Notes: a model not told the origin generated them from the sequence alone. A DNA stretch of 64,000 nt from an uncultured Opitutia bacterium (GCA_945957395.1 CAMFKE010000008.1:1-64000); one strand, 5' to 3'. Shown: positions 33,094 to 42,278, counted from the first letter of the stretch. Translations and numbers: made by a program.

Positions 33094-36000
33094 TTACTGG
33101 CAGGCTTCGCAGGTGCCGCCGTTGCGCATGGCCTCGATGGAGCAGGCGGCGCGTTCGGCGTCCGAGTAGGTTTTCTTCGGCTCGGTTTCGATCGGGGCGT
33201 CGGCGGCGAGCACGCCGCGGATCTCCTTCTTCTTGGAGCCGGTGGACTGCTCGGTGTCGGAGGCGCCGAGGGTGCGCAGGTAGTAGGTGGTCTTGAGGCC
33301 CTTGCGCCAGGCGAGGCGGTACATGTGCGAGAGCGTCTTCTGGTCGGCTTCGCCGAGGAAGAGGTTCACGGACTGGGCCTGGTCGATCCACTTCTGTCGG
33401 CGCGCGGCGGCCTCGATGAACCACTCGTACGAGATGCCGAAGGCGGTCTTGTACTTGTCCTTCACCCACACCGGGAGCGAGTCGATGTCCTTCAGCTCGC
33501 CGTGGAAGTACTTGAGCTGGTCGACCATGTCGGCGTCCCAGCGGCCGAGCTTCTTGAGGTCGCGCACGAGGTACGGGTTGAGCTCGATGAAGTCGCCGGA
33601 GAGGTTGCTCTTGGAGAAGAGGTTCTTGTAGGTGGGCTCGATGCAGGGGGCGCTGCCCATGATGTTCGAGATCGTCGCGGTGGGCGCGATGGCGAGCACG
33701 TTGGAGTTGCGCATGCCCTGCTTGGCGACCTTGGCGCGCACGGGGTTCCAGTCGAGCTTGCCGGAGCGGGGCACGTCGATGGCCACGCCGCGTTCCTGCT
33801 CGAGCAGGTCGAGGGTGTCCTGCGGGAGCAGGCCGCGGGACCACTTGGATCCTGCGTAGGAGGAGTACGGTCCCTTTTCGCCGGCGAGGTCGGAGGAGGC
33901 CTCGTAGGCGTAGAAGGCCACGGCCTCCATGATCTCGTCGTTGAACTCGACGGCTTCCTGCGAGGCGAAGGAGATGTCCTTCTTGTAGAGGCAGTCCTGC
34001 AGGCCCATCACGCCCAGGCCGACGGGGCGGTGGCGGATGTTGGAACGCTTGGCGGCCTCGGTCGGGTAGAAGTTGATGTCGATGACGTTGTCCAGCGCGC
34101 GCACGGCGATGCGGATGGTGTCGCGCAGCTTGGCGTGGTCGATGTGGCCGGAGGCGTCGAGGTGGTTGTCGAGGATGACGGAGCCGAGGTTGCACACCGC
34201 GGTCTCGTCGGCCGAGGTGTTGAGGGTGATCTCGGTGCAGAGGTTCGAGGAGTGGATGACGCCGCAGTGGTCCTGGGGGGAGCGCACATTGCAGGCGTCC
34301 TTCCAGGTCATCCACGGGTGGCCGGTCTCGAAGATCATGGAGAGCATCTTCTTCCACAGCTCGATGGCGGGGATGGTCTTGCCGATGATTTTGCCCTGGG
34401 CGGCGAGCTGCTCGTACTCCTCGTAGCGCTTCTCGAAGGCGGAGCCGTAGAGGTCGTGCAGGTCGGGGGTCTCGTTGGAGCGGAAGAGGGTCCAGTTCTG
34501 GCGGGCCTCGAGGCGCTTCATGAACAGGTCGGGAATCCAGTTCGCCGTGTTCATGTCGTGGCAGCGGCGGCGGTCGTCGCCGGTGTTGCGGCGCAACTCG
34601 AGGAAGTCCTCCATGTCGTTGTGCCAGGTCTCCAGGTAGGCGCAACCGGAGCCGCGGCGCTTGCCGCCCTGGTTGACGGCGACGAGCTGGTCGTTGTGCA
34701 GCTTGAGGAAGGGGATGATGCCCTGCGACTCGCCGTTGGTGCCCTTGATGTAGGAGCCGGTGCCGCGCACGGCGGTCCAGGAGCCGCCGAGGCCGCCCGC
34801 CCACTTGGAGAGGAAGGCGTTTTCGGCGATGCCGCGGATCATGATGCTCTCGATGGAGTCATCGACCTTGTACAGGTAGCAGGAGGAGAGCTGGCTGTGC
34901 AGGGTGCCGGAGTTGAAGAGGGTGGGCGTGGACGAGCAGAAGCGGCGGCTTCTGTAGGCGTTGTAGAGCTTGACGGCCCAGCCTTCGCGGTCGGTGGTCT
35001 CGCGCAGGAACAGGCCCATGGAGACGCGCATCCAGAAGAACTGGGGAGTCTCCAGGCGGCGGTTGGGCTTCACCGTCTTGTCGACGATGAGGTAGCGGTC
35101 GTACAGGGTCTGGATGCCCAGGAAGTCGAACTCGAGGTCGGCGGCCGGGTCGAGCGCGTCGGCGAGCTTGGCGATGTCGAACTGGCGCAGGTCGGCGGAG
35201 AGGCGGTCGATGGCGATGCCGCGCTCGATGTACTCGTGGAACTTGCGCCGGTGGAATTCGCGAAGGCTCTCGACGCCGTCGCGCATGATGTCCCAACCGA
35301 GCACCTCCTCGTAGATGTAGGAAAGCAGGATGCGGCCGGCGAACTTGGCGAAGTCGGCGTCCTTCTCCATCAGCGCCTTGGCGTTGAGGATGACGGTCTT
35401 CTGCAGCTCCTCGGCGGTCATCTCGTTGAACAGGGCGCGGCGCAGCTCGGTCTCGATGCGCTCGGGCGTGAGGCACAGGTCCAGGCCGATGGAGGCGTAG
35501 GCGATGCGCCGGCGCAGCTCGGCGCCGTCCCAGAAGTAGGTTTCGCCGGAGCTCTTGCGGACCAGGAGCATGGATTCCTGGACGGATTCGGCGGCGGCGG
35601 GAGCCTCGGCGGCGGCCTCGCGGGCCTCGGCGCGCTGCTTGGCGCGAAGGGCGCGGTAGAGGATGTAGCTTTCGGCCACCTTGAAGTGGCCCTGGCGCAT
35701 GAGTTCCTCCTGCACGAGGTCCTGCACATCCTCGATGCCGATGAAGGCCACGGACATCTCGCGCACGCGGCGCGCGACGGCGGCGGCCACGGCGGCGGCC
35801 GGGGCGGAGTCGAGACGGCAGGAGAGGAAGGCCTTGCGCACGGCGCCCTCGATCTTCGGGGTGCTCCAGGGCACGACCTGGTGGTTGCGGCGGATCAGGC
35901 GCGTGGAGGCGACGGATTCGTCGTTCGGCGCTCCCGGGGCGCCGGCGGCGCGGCTGTCGCGGCCGAAGACGAGGGACTTGGCGACATCGTGGGCGTTGTG

Positions 36001-36369
36001 CTTCACGAGGGCGCGCTCGATGACATGGGAGAGCTCGATTTCGGAGATGGCGGCGGATTCGGCGCGGGAGGCGAGCAGGGAGAGGGTCTCGCCGGTCACG
36101 GCGGCGACGAACTCGCGGTTGGCGGGCGTGTCGATGTCGGCGACATTGCGCGAGAGGAGCAGGTCGGCGAGGGCCGCGCCCACGTGAGCGGCGATTTCGC
36201 CGGGGGACACGGCGCGGTCGCCGGAGGTGCCGGCGAGGCGCACGGAGTCGAGCACGGGGTCGAACTTGGCGGAGGGCAGGGCGGAGGCCCAGTCGTAGCC
36301 GGGCTTGTCGGAGTTGCCGGCGGCGCGCTTGAGGGCGGCGTCTTCGGCGATGGTGGTGGAGAAGCGCAT
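33094..36369 (-). CDS. nrdA: Class I ribonucleotide reductase, large subunit with N-terminal ATP-cones
   Basis: A 1091-residue R1 subunit that reduces ribonucleoside diphosphates. The N-terminus is expanded: a degenerate cone-like segment (about 52-137), a full ATP-cone (157-242, LIRRNHQVVPWSTPKIEGAV) and a third (267-362, LLVRKSSGETYFWDGAELRRR). The catalytic barrel follows, with SSCYLYKVDDSIESI, the active-site SSNLCTEITLN and APTATISNIMGSAPCIEP. The C-terminal redox pair is Cys1087/Cys1090 (CEAC). ATP-cones give dATP-dependent overall activity control. Multiple cones also mark the chlamydial R1. It is downstream of nrdB with one small ORF between. Confidence 0.95.
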   Translation of the reverse strand: MRFSTTIAEDAALKRAAGNSDKPGYDWASALPSAKFDPVLDSVRLAGTSGDRAVSPGEIAAHVGAALADLLLSRNVADIDTPANREFVAAVTGETLSLLASRAESAAISEIELSHVIERALVKHNAHDVAKSLVFGRDSRAAGAPGAPNDESVASTRLIRRNHQVVPWSTPKIEGAVRKAFLSCRLDSAPAAAVAAAVARRVREMSVAFIGIEDVQDLVQEELMRQGHFKVAESYILYRALRAKQRAEAREAAAEAPAAAESVQESMLLVRKSSGETYFWDGAELRRRIAYASIGLDLCLTPERIETELRRALFNEMTAEELQKTVILNAKALMEKDADFAKFAGRILLSYIYEEVLGWDIMRDGVESLREFHRRKFHEYIERGIAIDRLSADLRQFDIAKLADALDPAADLEFDFLGIQTLYDRYLIVDKTVKPNRRLETPQFFWMRVSMGLFLRETTDREGWAVKLYNAYRSRRFCSSTPTLFNSGTLHSQLSSCYLYKVDDSIESIMIRGIAENAFLSKWAGGLGGSWTAVRGTGSYIKGTNGESQGIIPFLKLHNDQLVAVNQGGKRRGSGCAYLETWHNDMEDFLELRRNTGDDRRRCHDMNTANWIPDLFMKRLEARQNWTLFRSNETPDLHDLYGSAFEKRYEEYEQLAAQGKIIGKTIPAIELWKKMLSMIFETGHPWMTWKDACNVRSPQDHCGVIHSSNLCTEITLNTSADETAVCNLGSVILDNHLDASGHIDHAKLRDTIRIAVRALDNVIDINFYPTEAAKRSNIRHRPVGLGVMGLQDCLYKKDISFASQEAVEFNDEIMEAVAFYAYEASSDLAGEKGPYSSYAGSKWSRGLLPQDTLDLLEQERGVAIDVPRSGKLDWNPVRAKVAKQGMRNSNVLAIAPTATISNIMGSAPCIEPTYKNLFSKSNLSGDFIELNPYLVRDLKKLGRWDADMVDQLKYFHGELKDIDSLPVWVKDKYKTAFGISYEWFIEAAARRQKWIDQAQSVNLFLGEADQKTLSHMYRLAWRKGLKTTYYLRTLGASDTEQSTGSKKKEIRGVLAADAPIETEPKKTYSDAERAACSIEAMRNGGTCEACQ

Positions 36370-36374
36370 AAGCT

Positions 36375-36506
36375 TTAGCAGCTGATGTTGATATTCAGCG
36401 TGATGTTGATCGTCACAGCAACTGGGACGGAGAGTAGGACTCCAGTGTACAGAAGCTTGGCGATTTTAGACCACAGGTTAGTTTTCCGAATTTGGTTTTT
36501 AGCCAT
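36375..36506 (-). CDS. Small hydrophobic ORF between nrdB and nrdA
   Basis: A 43-codon frame from ATG 36506 to 36375: a basic N-terminus (MAKNQIRKTNLWSKIAKLLY) and a hydrophobic stretch (TGVLLSVPVAVTINITLNI), ending NISC. It begins 9 bases after the nrdB stop and ends 5 bases before the nrdA start, so it fits the operon exactly. It is much more AT-rich than its neighbours. I recognise no family. It could be a small membrane peptide or simply a translated spacer; the tight spacing on both sides favours a coding role. Confidence 0.45.
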   Translation of the reverse strand: MAKNQIRKTNLWSKIAKLLYTGVLLSVPVAVTINITLNINISC

Positions 36507-36514
36507 GGGGGAAA

Positions 36515-37612
36515 TTAGAGGTCGTCGTCGTGGGCGACCTTGAGGGCGGCGGCCTTCTGGTACTCGGTCACGCGGCCTTCGAAGAAGTTCTGCTCCTTCT
36601 TGAGGTCCATCATTTCGGCCAGCCACGGGAACGGGTTGGCGATCTTGCCGCCGTTGAGCGGGGCGAGGCCCACATCGATGAGGCGGCGGTCGGCGATGAA
36701 GTCGATGTACTGGCAGAACTCGTCGGCGGAGAGGCCCAGGGCGTTGACGGGGAGGCAGTCGCGGATGAAGTCCTTCTCCAGGGCGACGGCCTCGCGCATG
36801 GTGTTGCGCAGTTCCTCCTTGAAGGAGGCGGTCCACACTTCGGGGTTCTCGGAGACGCAGTCCATGATGAGGTTGCGGAAGACCTCGATGTGGTTGGATT
36901 CGTCGCGCAGGGTGTAGCGGAACATCTGGCCGATGCCGGGGAACTTGTTCTGGCGGTAGAGGGCGAGCACCATGCCGAAGAGGCCGTAGAACTGGGTGCC
37001 CTCCATGCACTGGCCGAACATGAAGCAGTTGCGCACGAAGGCCTGCTTGTTCTCCGGCAGCGTCATGTCCAGGTCGCGGCGCATCTTGCGCGAGTTGTTC
37101 ACCACGAAGTCGGTCTTGCGCATGATGCTGGGCAGGCTGCGGAAGAGCGCCTCGCACTCGTGCGGGTTGATGCCCAGCGACGAAATCATGTACACGAGCG
37201 AGTCGGCGTGGATGTTCTCCTCGTGCGCGTGGCGGCCCAGCACGAGCTTGAGCTCGGGGGCGGTGACGAGGTCGCGGGTGACATGCTGGATGTTGTCGCC
37301 CACGATGCCTTCGGCGGCGGAGAAGTAGCCGACGGCCATCTTGATGATCCACTTCTCGACGTCCTTCACCTCGCCGGAGGCGTCGCGCCACTGTTCGCAG
37401 TCCTTCTGCATCGGGATGTCCTCGGGCTCCCAGTGGTTGGCCTTCATCGTCTTATAAAGGTCGTAGGCCCACTGATACTTGATGGGCAGAATGTCGAAGA
37501 ACATGGATTGCGCGCCGTTGAGCACGCGCTTGCCGGCGAGCGCCTCGGCGGCCTTGGCCTTGTCGAGGACGAAGGTCTTGGGGCCTACGGAAATGGTGAT
37601 GGATTCGGACAT
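36515..37612 (-). CDS. nrdB: Class Ic-type ribonucleotide reductase, small subunit (no radical Tyr)
   Basis: A 365-residue R2 subunit. Metal ligands by position: Glu101 (FSAAEGIV), Glu132 and His135 (HEENIH), Glu204 (CMEG), Glu238 and His241 (RDESNHIE). The first ligand is Glu, not Asp as in E. coli. The residue four after His135, where E. coli has radical Tyr122, is Leu139. Spacing of all ligands matches the Chlamydia trachomatis Mn/Fe R2 (E89, E120, H123, F127, E193, E227, H230) with constant offsets of 12 and then 11. A Mn/Fe class Ic cofactor is therefore predicted. The start at 37612 is MSESITISVG. Confidence 0.95.
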   Translation of the reverse strand: MSESITISVGPKTFVLDKAKAAEALAGKRVLNGAQSMFFDILPIKYQWAYDLYKTMKANHWEPEDIPMQKDCEQWRDASGEVKDVEKWIIKMAVGYFSAAEGIVGDNIQHVTRDLVTAPELKLVLGRHAHEENIHADSLVYMISSLGINPHECEALFRSLPSIMRKTDFVVNNSRKMRRDLDMTLPENKQAFVRNCFMFGQCMEGTQFYGLFGMVLALYRQNKFPGIGQMFRYTLRDESNHIEVFRNLIMDCVSENPEVWTASFKEELRNTMREAVALEKDFIRDCLPVNALGLSADEFCQYIDFIADRRLIDVGLAPLNGGKIANPFPWLAEMMDLKKEQNFFEGRVTEYQKAAALKVAHDDDL

Positions 37613-37698
37613 GGTCGTGAGTGGTCGGGTGGATAGAGGGAAAAGCGTTATGGGATGCCGGTCGGGGGAGTCGCCGGGAGTTTGGATGGCGGAGCGAA

Positions 37699-37760
37699 AC
37701 ACTACCGGTAGTGCCGGCAAGGCGGTTTCCCACTGTATTTAGTGTTTTCACATAAACACT
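37699..37760 (-). promoter_or_regulatory. Two NrdR boxes plus an overlapping inverted repeat upstream of nrdB
   Basis: ACACTACCGGTAGTGC (37699-37714) and CCACTGTATTTAGTGT (37730-37745) match the NrdR consensus ACACWATATWTWGTGT and start 31 bp apart, the usual three-turn spacing. Both lie 87-133 bases upstream of the nrdB start. The second box overlaps another inverted repeat, AGTGTTT-N6-AAACACT (37741-37760), which could hold a second regulator. dATP/ATP-responsive repression by NrdR is expected from the family; nrdR itself is not in the window. Confidence 0.88.
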
Positions 37761-38073
37761 CGGTTTCAGGACGGTCCGGCCTGGAGCTGACCGCATGGAG
37801 GGGGGCGGAGAGGGGCGGGAGGTCCGCGAGGCGGCTTGCGGCAGCGGCCTGATATTTCCTCGTCAGGTCACGCAATGGAGCGCTTTTTTCCGCAAAGCGA
37901 GAGGATGCGGTCAAGTCGGAGTAAAAAGGGGCGTCGCGACTCGGGGCATTCCCCGGGGGGACCGGGAATGGCCTTGCCCGTACCGGTGGATTTCTCCATC
38001 CTAACGCAAGATGTGTTGCGCCGCAGAAGGCGGAGCGCCAATTCCACCGACACAAACCTTCACCGCCATTCCC
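37761..38073. promoter_or_regulatory. Intergenic region between nrdB boxes and the GYF-domain gene
   Basis: No gene seen in these 313 bases. A G-rich purine stretch (37795-37820) and an inverted repeat GGCATTCCC / GGGAATGGCC (37945-37973) are the only structures. The last 30 bases before the GYF gene are CT/CA-rich like other leaders here. Confidence 0.4.
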
Positions 38074-38859
38074 ATGTCCGAATATTACATCCGCCGTTCC
38101 GATTCCGACGAAGTGCGTGGTCCTTTCAATGTCGACAAGCTGACCACCCTCGTCGAAGCCGGCCAGGTCGACAAGGAAACCCTCTACTACGACGAGGATA
38201 AGCAGGACTGGATCCCCATCGCTTCCAACGAGGATTTGAGAGCGCTCGTTTTCGCCGAGAAAAAGCGACTGAATCTTCGCTCGAAACACCACGAGTCCTC
38301 GCTGGCGCCCGATCCTTCGGAGAAATCGCTCACGCTGGAGGACTCGACCCGCAAGGAGGTGAAGGTGACGGACATTCTCGCCTCGGCCGAAGGGCAGACC
38401 GGCGCCACCTGGCAGCTGGGCGCCAAAAAGAAGGCCAACGAGATGGTGCTGGGCATGACGCCCGCCCTTCTGGGCTTGATGTTCGCCATGTCCGGCGCCG
38501 TGCTGGCCTGGCGCGATTTGGACAACCTGACCAAGGCCTTCGAGGAGCGCGACATCATGCCGCTGCTGCGCGAGCCGCTGGTGGCGGTGGGCGTGGTCGA
38601 CTTCATTTTCGCCACCTTGCTGTTCCTGTGGGTCAGCGAAATCTTCCCGCTCCTGCGTTTCCGCGCCATGCTCGGCCTTGGCTTCTTTTCCTATGTGGCT
38701 TGGAACGCCGGAGATTACCAGTGGATGGTGGCCAATGTCGTCGCCTCGGTGGCGATTTTCGTGTGCACGCTGTCGACCCGCATGCAGGTGAGCGTCGCCT
38801 CGATGGTCGCCGGTGTCGTCGCCTTTGGCTGGATGTTTGTCCAAAAGTTCTTCTCGTAA
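38074..38859 (+). CDS. GYF_2-domain membrane protein
   Basis: A 261-residue protein. Residues 1-65 form a GYF_2-type domain (YYIRRSDSDEVRGPFNVDKL, then QVDKETLYYDEDKQDWIPI), a small protein-interaction module. A charged linker (70-125) leads to four or five hydrophobic segments (PALLGLMFAMSGAVLAW, VAVGVVDFIFATLLFLWV, LGLGFFSYVAWNAG, WMVANVVASVAIFVCTL and VASMVAGVVAFGWMF). Function is unknown. It is followed after 6 bases by a YihY-family gene, so the two are almost certainly co-expressed. Confidence 0.8.
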   Translation: MSEYYIRRSDSDEVRGPFNVDKLTTLVEAGQVDKETLYYDEDKQDWIPIASNEDLRALVFAEKKRLNLRSKHHESSLAPDPSEKSLTLEDSTRKEVKVTDILASAEGQTGATWQLGAKKKANEMVLGMTPALLGLMFAMSGAVLAWRDLDNLTKAFEERDIMPLLREPLVAVGVVDFIFATLLFLWVSEIFPLLRFRAMLGLGFFSYVAWNAGDYQWMVANVVASVAIFVCTLSTRMQVSVASMVAGVVAFGWMFVQKFFS

Positions 38860-38865
38860 GCGGGC

Positions 38866-40482
38866 ATGAATGAGGCTGATCCCGCAGGAAAGAAACGGAA
38901 ACCGTCGGTAATCGAGCGAGCGCACGCCCTCCACGATGAGGCTTGGAGCGCTTCGTACCTGGGGGACAGGTCGGCCAAGGGCAGGCTGTATGCGTTTATG
39001 CGCGTCGTCGGCATCACCGTCAAAGGGGTGATGTTGAACAAGATTCCGCTGAACGCGGCCGCGCTCACCTATTATACCCTGATGTCGCTGGCGCCGATGT
39101 TGATTCTGGCGCTGACCATCGCCGGCACGGTGTTGCAGCGTCAGGAAAACGGGCACGCGCTCGTGAAGGCCAAGGTGGCCGAGCTGATTCAGATGGTCGC
39201 GCCGCAGACGGCCACCGAGTCCGCCAAATCGAAGGAGCCCGCCGGGACTCCTGCGGAGCAGGCCCGGCAGGACGCCGTCGCCAAGGCGGCCGCCGTCCAA
39301 CACGCCGAGGACGCCACTCCGGAGGAGATCGCGGCGGCGGCCAAGGCGCTGAAGGACGAGGCGACGCGCGAGAAGGCCAAGGAGTTGGAGGAGGCCAATC
39401 CGGCGTTCAGCAAGTTTGTGGACAACCTGATCACCAGTTCCGCCTCTGGCAGCGCCGGTTTGGTCGGTACGGGTGTTCTCGTGATCCTGGCGGTGCTCAT
39501 GCTCACGCGCGTCGAGACCGCGTTCAACGGCATCTGGGGCGTGCACAAGGGCCGCCCTTGGAAGGATCGCTTCGTCAACTATGTGCTCTTCATGCTGCTG
39601 GGCTGCCTTCTGGGCGCCGCCTCCCTGACTATCCTCTCGGCGGGCGCCATGGCCAAGTCGCTCGGGGGCGTGGTTCCCGCTTGGGTGAACGATCTCCCGG
39701 GCGGCGCCGCCCTGCTGGACTTCTTCCAGGGCGCCGGACCCACGATGATTTCCCTGGGGATGCTGACCTTCCTGGTGGCGTTGCTGATCCGCTACATGCC
39801 CTACACGCGCGTGCATTGGATGCCGGCGCTGGGTGGCGGTTTGTTCGTGGCAGGCGCGCTGGTTCTGAATCAGAAGATGAACGCCCTGTATGCGGGCAAG
39901 GTGGCCGGTTTCCAGAGTTTCTACGGTCCGCTGAGCATCATCTTCGTGATCATGTTCGGCCTCTACCTGTCCTGGCTGGTGCTGCTTATCGGGGCTCAGA
40001 TCACCTTCGCTATCCAGTATGTTCACCGCATGGCCGCCTACCGCACCTGGGAAAGCCTGTCCGGCCGCACCAAGCAGACGCTCTGCTTCGGATGCCTCGT
40101 GCTCATCGCCCGCCGCTTCCGCAACATGCAGGCGGCCGCCGACTCCGAGGAGATCGCCGCCACCCTGCATGTGCCGCGCAGCCTCACCGACGAGTGCCTC
40201 AAGCGCCTTCTCGACCTCAAGCTCATCATCGCCATCGATGACGGCGACGATAAGCCCGAGAACGACCGCTACCGTCCCGACTTCCCCTTGAATTCGCTTA
40301 CCGTGGGCGAAATCAAGACCCGCCTCGAGACCTACAACGCGAATGTCACGCTCGACCCGGCGCTCACCTTCGACCGCGCCCTCGTCCGTTTCACCGAGGC
40401 GTTCGCCGAGTTTGATCGCCTGGAGCACGCCAGGCAGTCGTTCGACGCCATGCTGGCCGAGACCGACGATTCCGCCCGCTAG
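38866..40482 (+). CDS. YihY/UPF0761 family inner-membrane protein
   Basis: A 538-residue polytopic protein. The family signature LNAAALTYYTLMSLAPMLIL near residue 62, the long hydrophobic segments from about 195 to 385 and AHHR-like loops are present. An Ala/Lys/Glu-rich cytoplasmic-type insertion (about 110-180) is unusual. A C-terminal winged-helix-like region (ADSEEIAATLHVPRSLTDECLKRLL) is typical of the longer members once misnamed ribonuclease BN. Function remains unclear; a transport or envelope role is guessed from membrane topology. Confidence 0.85.
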   Translation: MNEADPAGKKRKPSVIERAHALHDEAWSASYLGDRSAKGRLYAFMRVVGITVKGVMLNKIPLNAAALTYYTLMSLAPMLILALTIAGTVLQRQENGHALVKAKVAELIQMVAPQTATESAKSKEPAGTPAEQARQDAVAKAAAVQHAEDATPEEIAAAAKALKDEATREKAKELEEANPAFSKFVDNLITSSASGSAGLVGTGVLVILAVLMLTRVETAFNGIWGVHKGRPWKDRFVNYVLFMLLGCLLGAASLTILSAGAMAKSLGGVVPAWVNDLPGGAALLDFFQGAGPTMISLGMLTFLVALLIRYMPYTRVHWMPALGGGLFVAGALVLNQKMNALYAGKVAGFQSFYGPLSIIFVIMFGLYLSWLVLLIGAQITFAIQYVHRMAAYRTWESLSGRTKQTLCFGCLVLIARRFRNMQAAADSEEIAATLHVPRSLTDECLKRLLDLKLIIAIDDGDDKPENDRYRPDFPLNSLTVGEIKTRLETYNANVTLDPALTFDRALVRFTEAFAEFDRLEHARQSFDAMLAETDDSAR

Positions 40483-40537
40483 AGAGGCGAGCCCGCACGG
40501 GAAGAGATTCCGAATGCGGGACGCTTCCGATACAAGC

Positions 40538-40573
40538 AAGGCCCGGGATTCGTTCCCGGGCCTTGTTGTTTGA
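40538..40573 (+). terminator. Rho-independent terminator after the YihY gene
   Basis: AAGGCCCGGGA and TCCCGGGCCTT around a short loop, followed by TTGTTGTTTG. Confidence 0.85.
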
Positions 40574-40605
40574 ATTACGAGCGCGCCCCTCGGTGCAGCA
40601 TCGTT

Positions 40606-41091
40606 TCAGATGCCGTCCCCGTGGGAAAATCCGGCAGAGGGCAGGCTTGTCCGTCGCGGCGTGTCGCAGGCGGAGAGCGCCACGAGGTCGGCGAGCGTGT
40701 GTCGGTCCAGGATGTCGGAGATGGCCTCGCGCACATCCCCCATCATGCGGCGCAGACCGCACTTGGTTTCATCGGGACAGCTGCAGCGTTCGTAAGCCGT
40801 TTTGCTGACGCAGCGGATGGGGGCCAGCGGCCCGTCGATCAGGCGCACGACATCTCCGATCATGATGCTGTCCGCCGGTTTGCCGAGGCGGTACCCGCCG
40901 TTTTTTCCGCGGACGGCGGAGACGAGTCCGGCCGCTTTCAGTTCGATGAAAATGAGTTGGAGGAACTGCTCGGGAATCACCTCGTTGCGCGCGATGTCGG
41001 CGAGCCGGGTCAGTTCGCCGGTGGTGGCCTCGGCCACGCCAAGGGCGATGAGGGAGCGCAGGGCGTATTCGCCTCGTTTGGAGATTTTCAT
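40606..41091 (-). CDS. Rrf2 family regulator, sulfur-context
   Basis: A 161-residue winged-helix regulator starting MKISKRGEYALRSLIALGVA (start fixed at 41091). Recognition helix PEQFLQLIFIELKAAGL and wing SAVRGKNGGYRLG follow. The sensor region has four cysteines (CVSKTAYERCSC then C at KCGL). Rrf2 members include CymR and IscR; because the neighbour upstream is a sulfate-binding protein, control of sulfur uptake is plausible. It lies 147 bases downstream of sbp on the same strand, past a terminator, so it may use its own promoter. Confidence 0.85.
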   Translation of the reverse strand: MKISKRGEYALRSLIALGVAEATTGELTRLADIARNEVIPEQFLQLIFIELKAAGLVSAVRGKNGGYRLGKPADSIMIGDVVRLIDGPLAPIRCVSKTAYERCSCPDETKCGLRRMMGDVREAISDILDRHTLADLVALSACDTPRRTSLPSAGFSHGDGI

Positions 41092-41185
41092 CCAACCCCG
41101 TACTCGCCGAGGCCGGCCGACTGTCAACCCAAAGGCCGGTGGGGCTCCCCTGTCGGAATGAGCTTCGGGGCCCGTTTCCGGGATG

Positions 41186-41230
41186 CAAAAAAGCCCGCGC
41201 TCGCCGTGTGTCGACGGGCGCGGGCCTTTT
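41186..41230 (-). terminator. Rho-independent terminator after sbp
   Basis: On the minus strand AAAAGGCCCGCGCCCG pairs with a complementary CGGGC-rich arm, ending in GGGCTTTTTT. It lies just past the sbp stop. Confidence 0.88.
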
Positions 41231-41237
41231 GGGGAAC

Positions 41238-42242
41238 TCAGTTTTTGGAAGTCAGGATGCGGTCAAACTCCCCGCCGTCGGCGAAGTGCGTGGCGTTGGC
41301 CTTGGTCCAGCCGCCGAATTCGGAGTCGATGCTCACCAGCTCGAGTTTGCCGAAGCGGTCGGCGAACCTGGCGGAGGCGGTCTTGCTGCGGGGGCGGTAG
41401 TGGTGTTTGGCGATGATTTCCTGCGCTTCCTCCGTGTAGAGGTAGTTCAGGTAGGCCTCGGCGACCTTGCGGTTGCCTTTGCGGTCGGCCACCTTGTCGA
41501 CCACGGTCACCGGCGGTTCGGCCAGGATGGACAGGGACGGGTAGACGATGTCGACCTTGTCGACGCCGAGCTCGGCCTTGGCCAGGAAGGCTTCGTTTTC
41601 CCATGCCAGAAGCACATCGCCGATGCCGCGTTGCACGAAGGTGGTGGTCGCGCCGCGCGCTCCGGAGTCGAGGACGGGCGCGTTGGCGTAGATCTTTTGC
41701 ACGAACTCGCGCGCCTTGTCGTCGGAGCCGAGGCGGTGCTTGGCGAAGGCCCAGGCGGCCAGGTAGCTCCAGCGCGCGGCGCCGGAGGTCTTGGGGTTGG
41801 CCGGTATCACGGCGACTCCGGGCTTCACGATGTCATCCCAGTCCTTGATCTGCTTGGGGTTTCCTTTGCGGACAAGGAACACGATGGTGGAGGTGTACGG
41901 GGTGCTGTTTTCCGGCAGTCGCTTTTGCCAGTCGGCCGGGATGAGGCGGCCCTTTTCGTGCAGCGCGTTGATGTCGTAGGCCAGGGCCAGCGTGACCACA
42001 TCGGCCTTCAGGCCGTCGACCACGGCGCGCGCCTGCTTGCCGGAGCCGCCGTGCGACTGGGTGATGGTCACTGTGTCGCCGGTGTCCTTTTGGTACTTGG
42101 CGGAGAAACTTTTGTTGATGTCGGCGTACAGTTCGCGCGTCGGGTCGTAGGACACGTTGAGCAACTTGTATTCGGCGGCTTGGGCCAGCGGGGCCAGAGC
42201 GAGGGCGGACAGGACGATGGTTTTGAGGAAGGAAGTTTTCAT
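41238..42242 (-). CDS. sbp: Periplasmic sulfate-binding protein (Sbp/CysP type)
   Basis: A 334-residue ABC-transporter substrate-binding protein with a cleavable signal peptide ([22 protein letters not shown]). The mature N-terminus [20 protein letters not shown] is the diagnostic Sbp signature, and [35 protein letters not shown] and [19 protein letters not shown] are typical. It binds sulfate or thiosulfate for the CysTWA importer. No permease or ATPase gene is present in this window, so it depends on components elsewhere. A porin gene lies upstream on the same strand. Confidence 0.93.
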   Translation of the reverse strand: MKTSFLKTIVLSALALAPLAQAAEYKLLNVSYDPTRELYADINKSFSAKYQKDTGDTVTITQSHGGSGKQARAVVDGLKADVVTLALAYDINALHEKGRLIPADWQKRLPENSTPYTSTIVFLVRKGNPKQIKDWDDIVKPGVAVIPANPKTSGAARWSYLAAWAFAKHRLGSDDKAREFVQKIYANAPVLDSGARGATTTFVQRGIGDVLLAWENEAFLAKAELGVDKVDIVYPSLSILAEPPVTVVDKVADRKGNRKVAEAYLNYLYTEEAQEIIAKHHYRPRSKTASARFADRFGKLELVSIDSEFGGWTKANATHFADGGEFDRILTSKN

Positions 42243-42278
42243 GGGTGTCGGGAGGAGGTTCCGGTTATGGGGGCGTTT

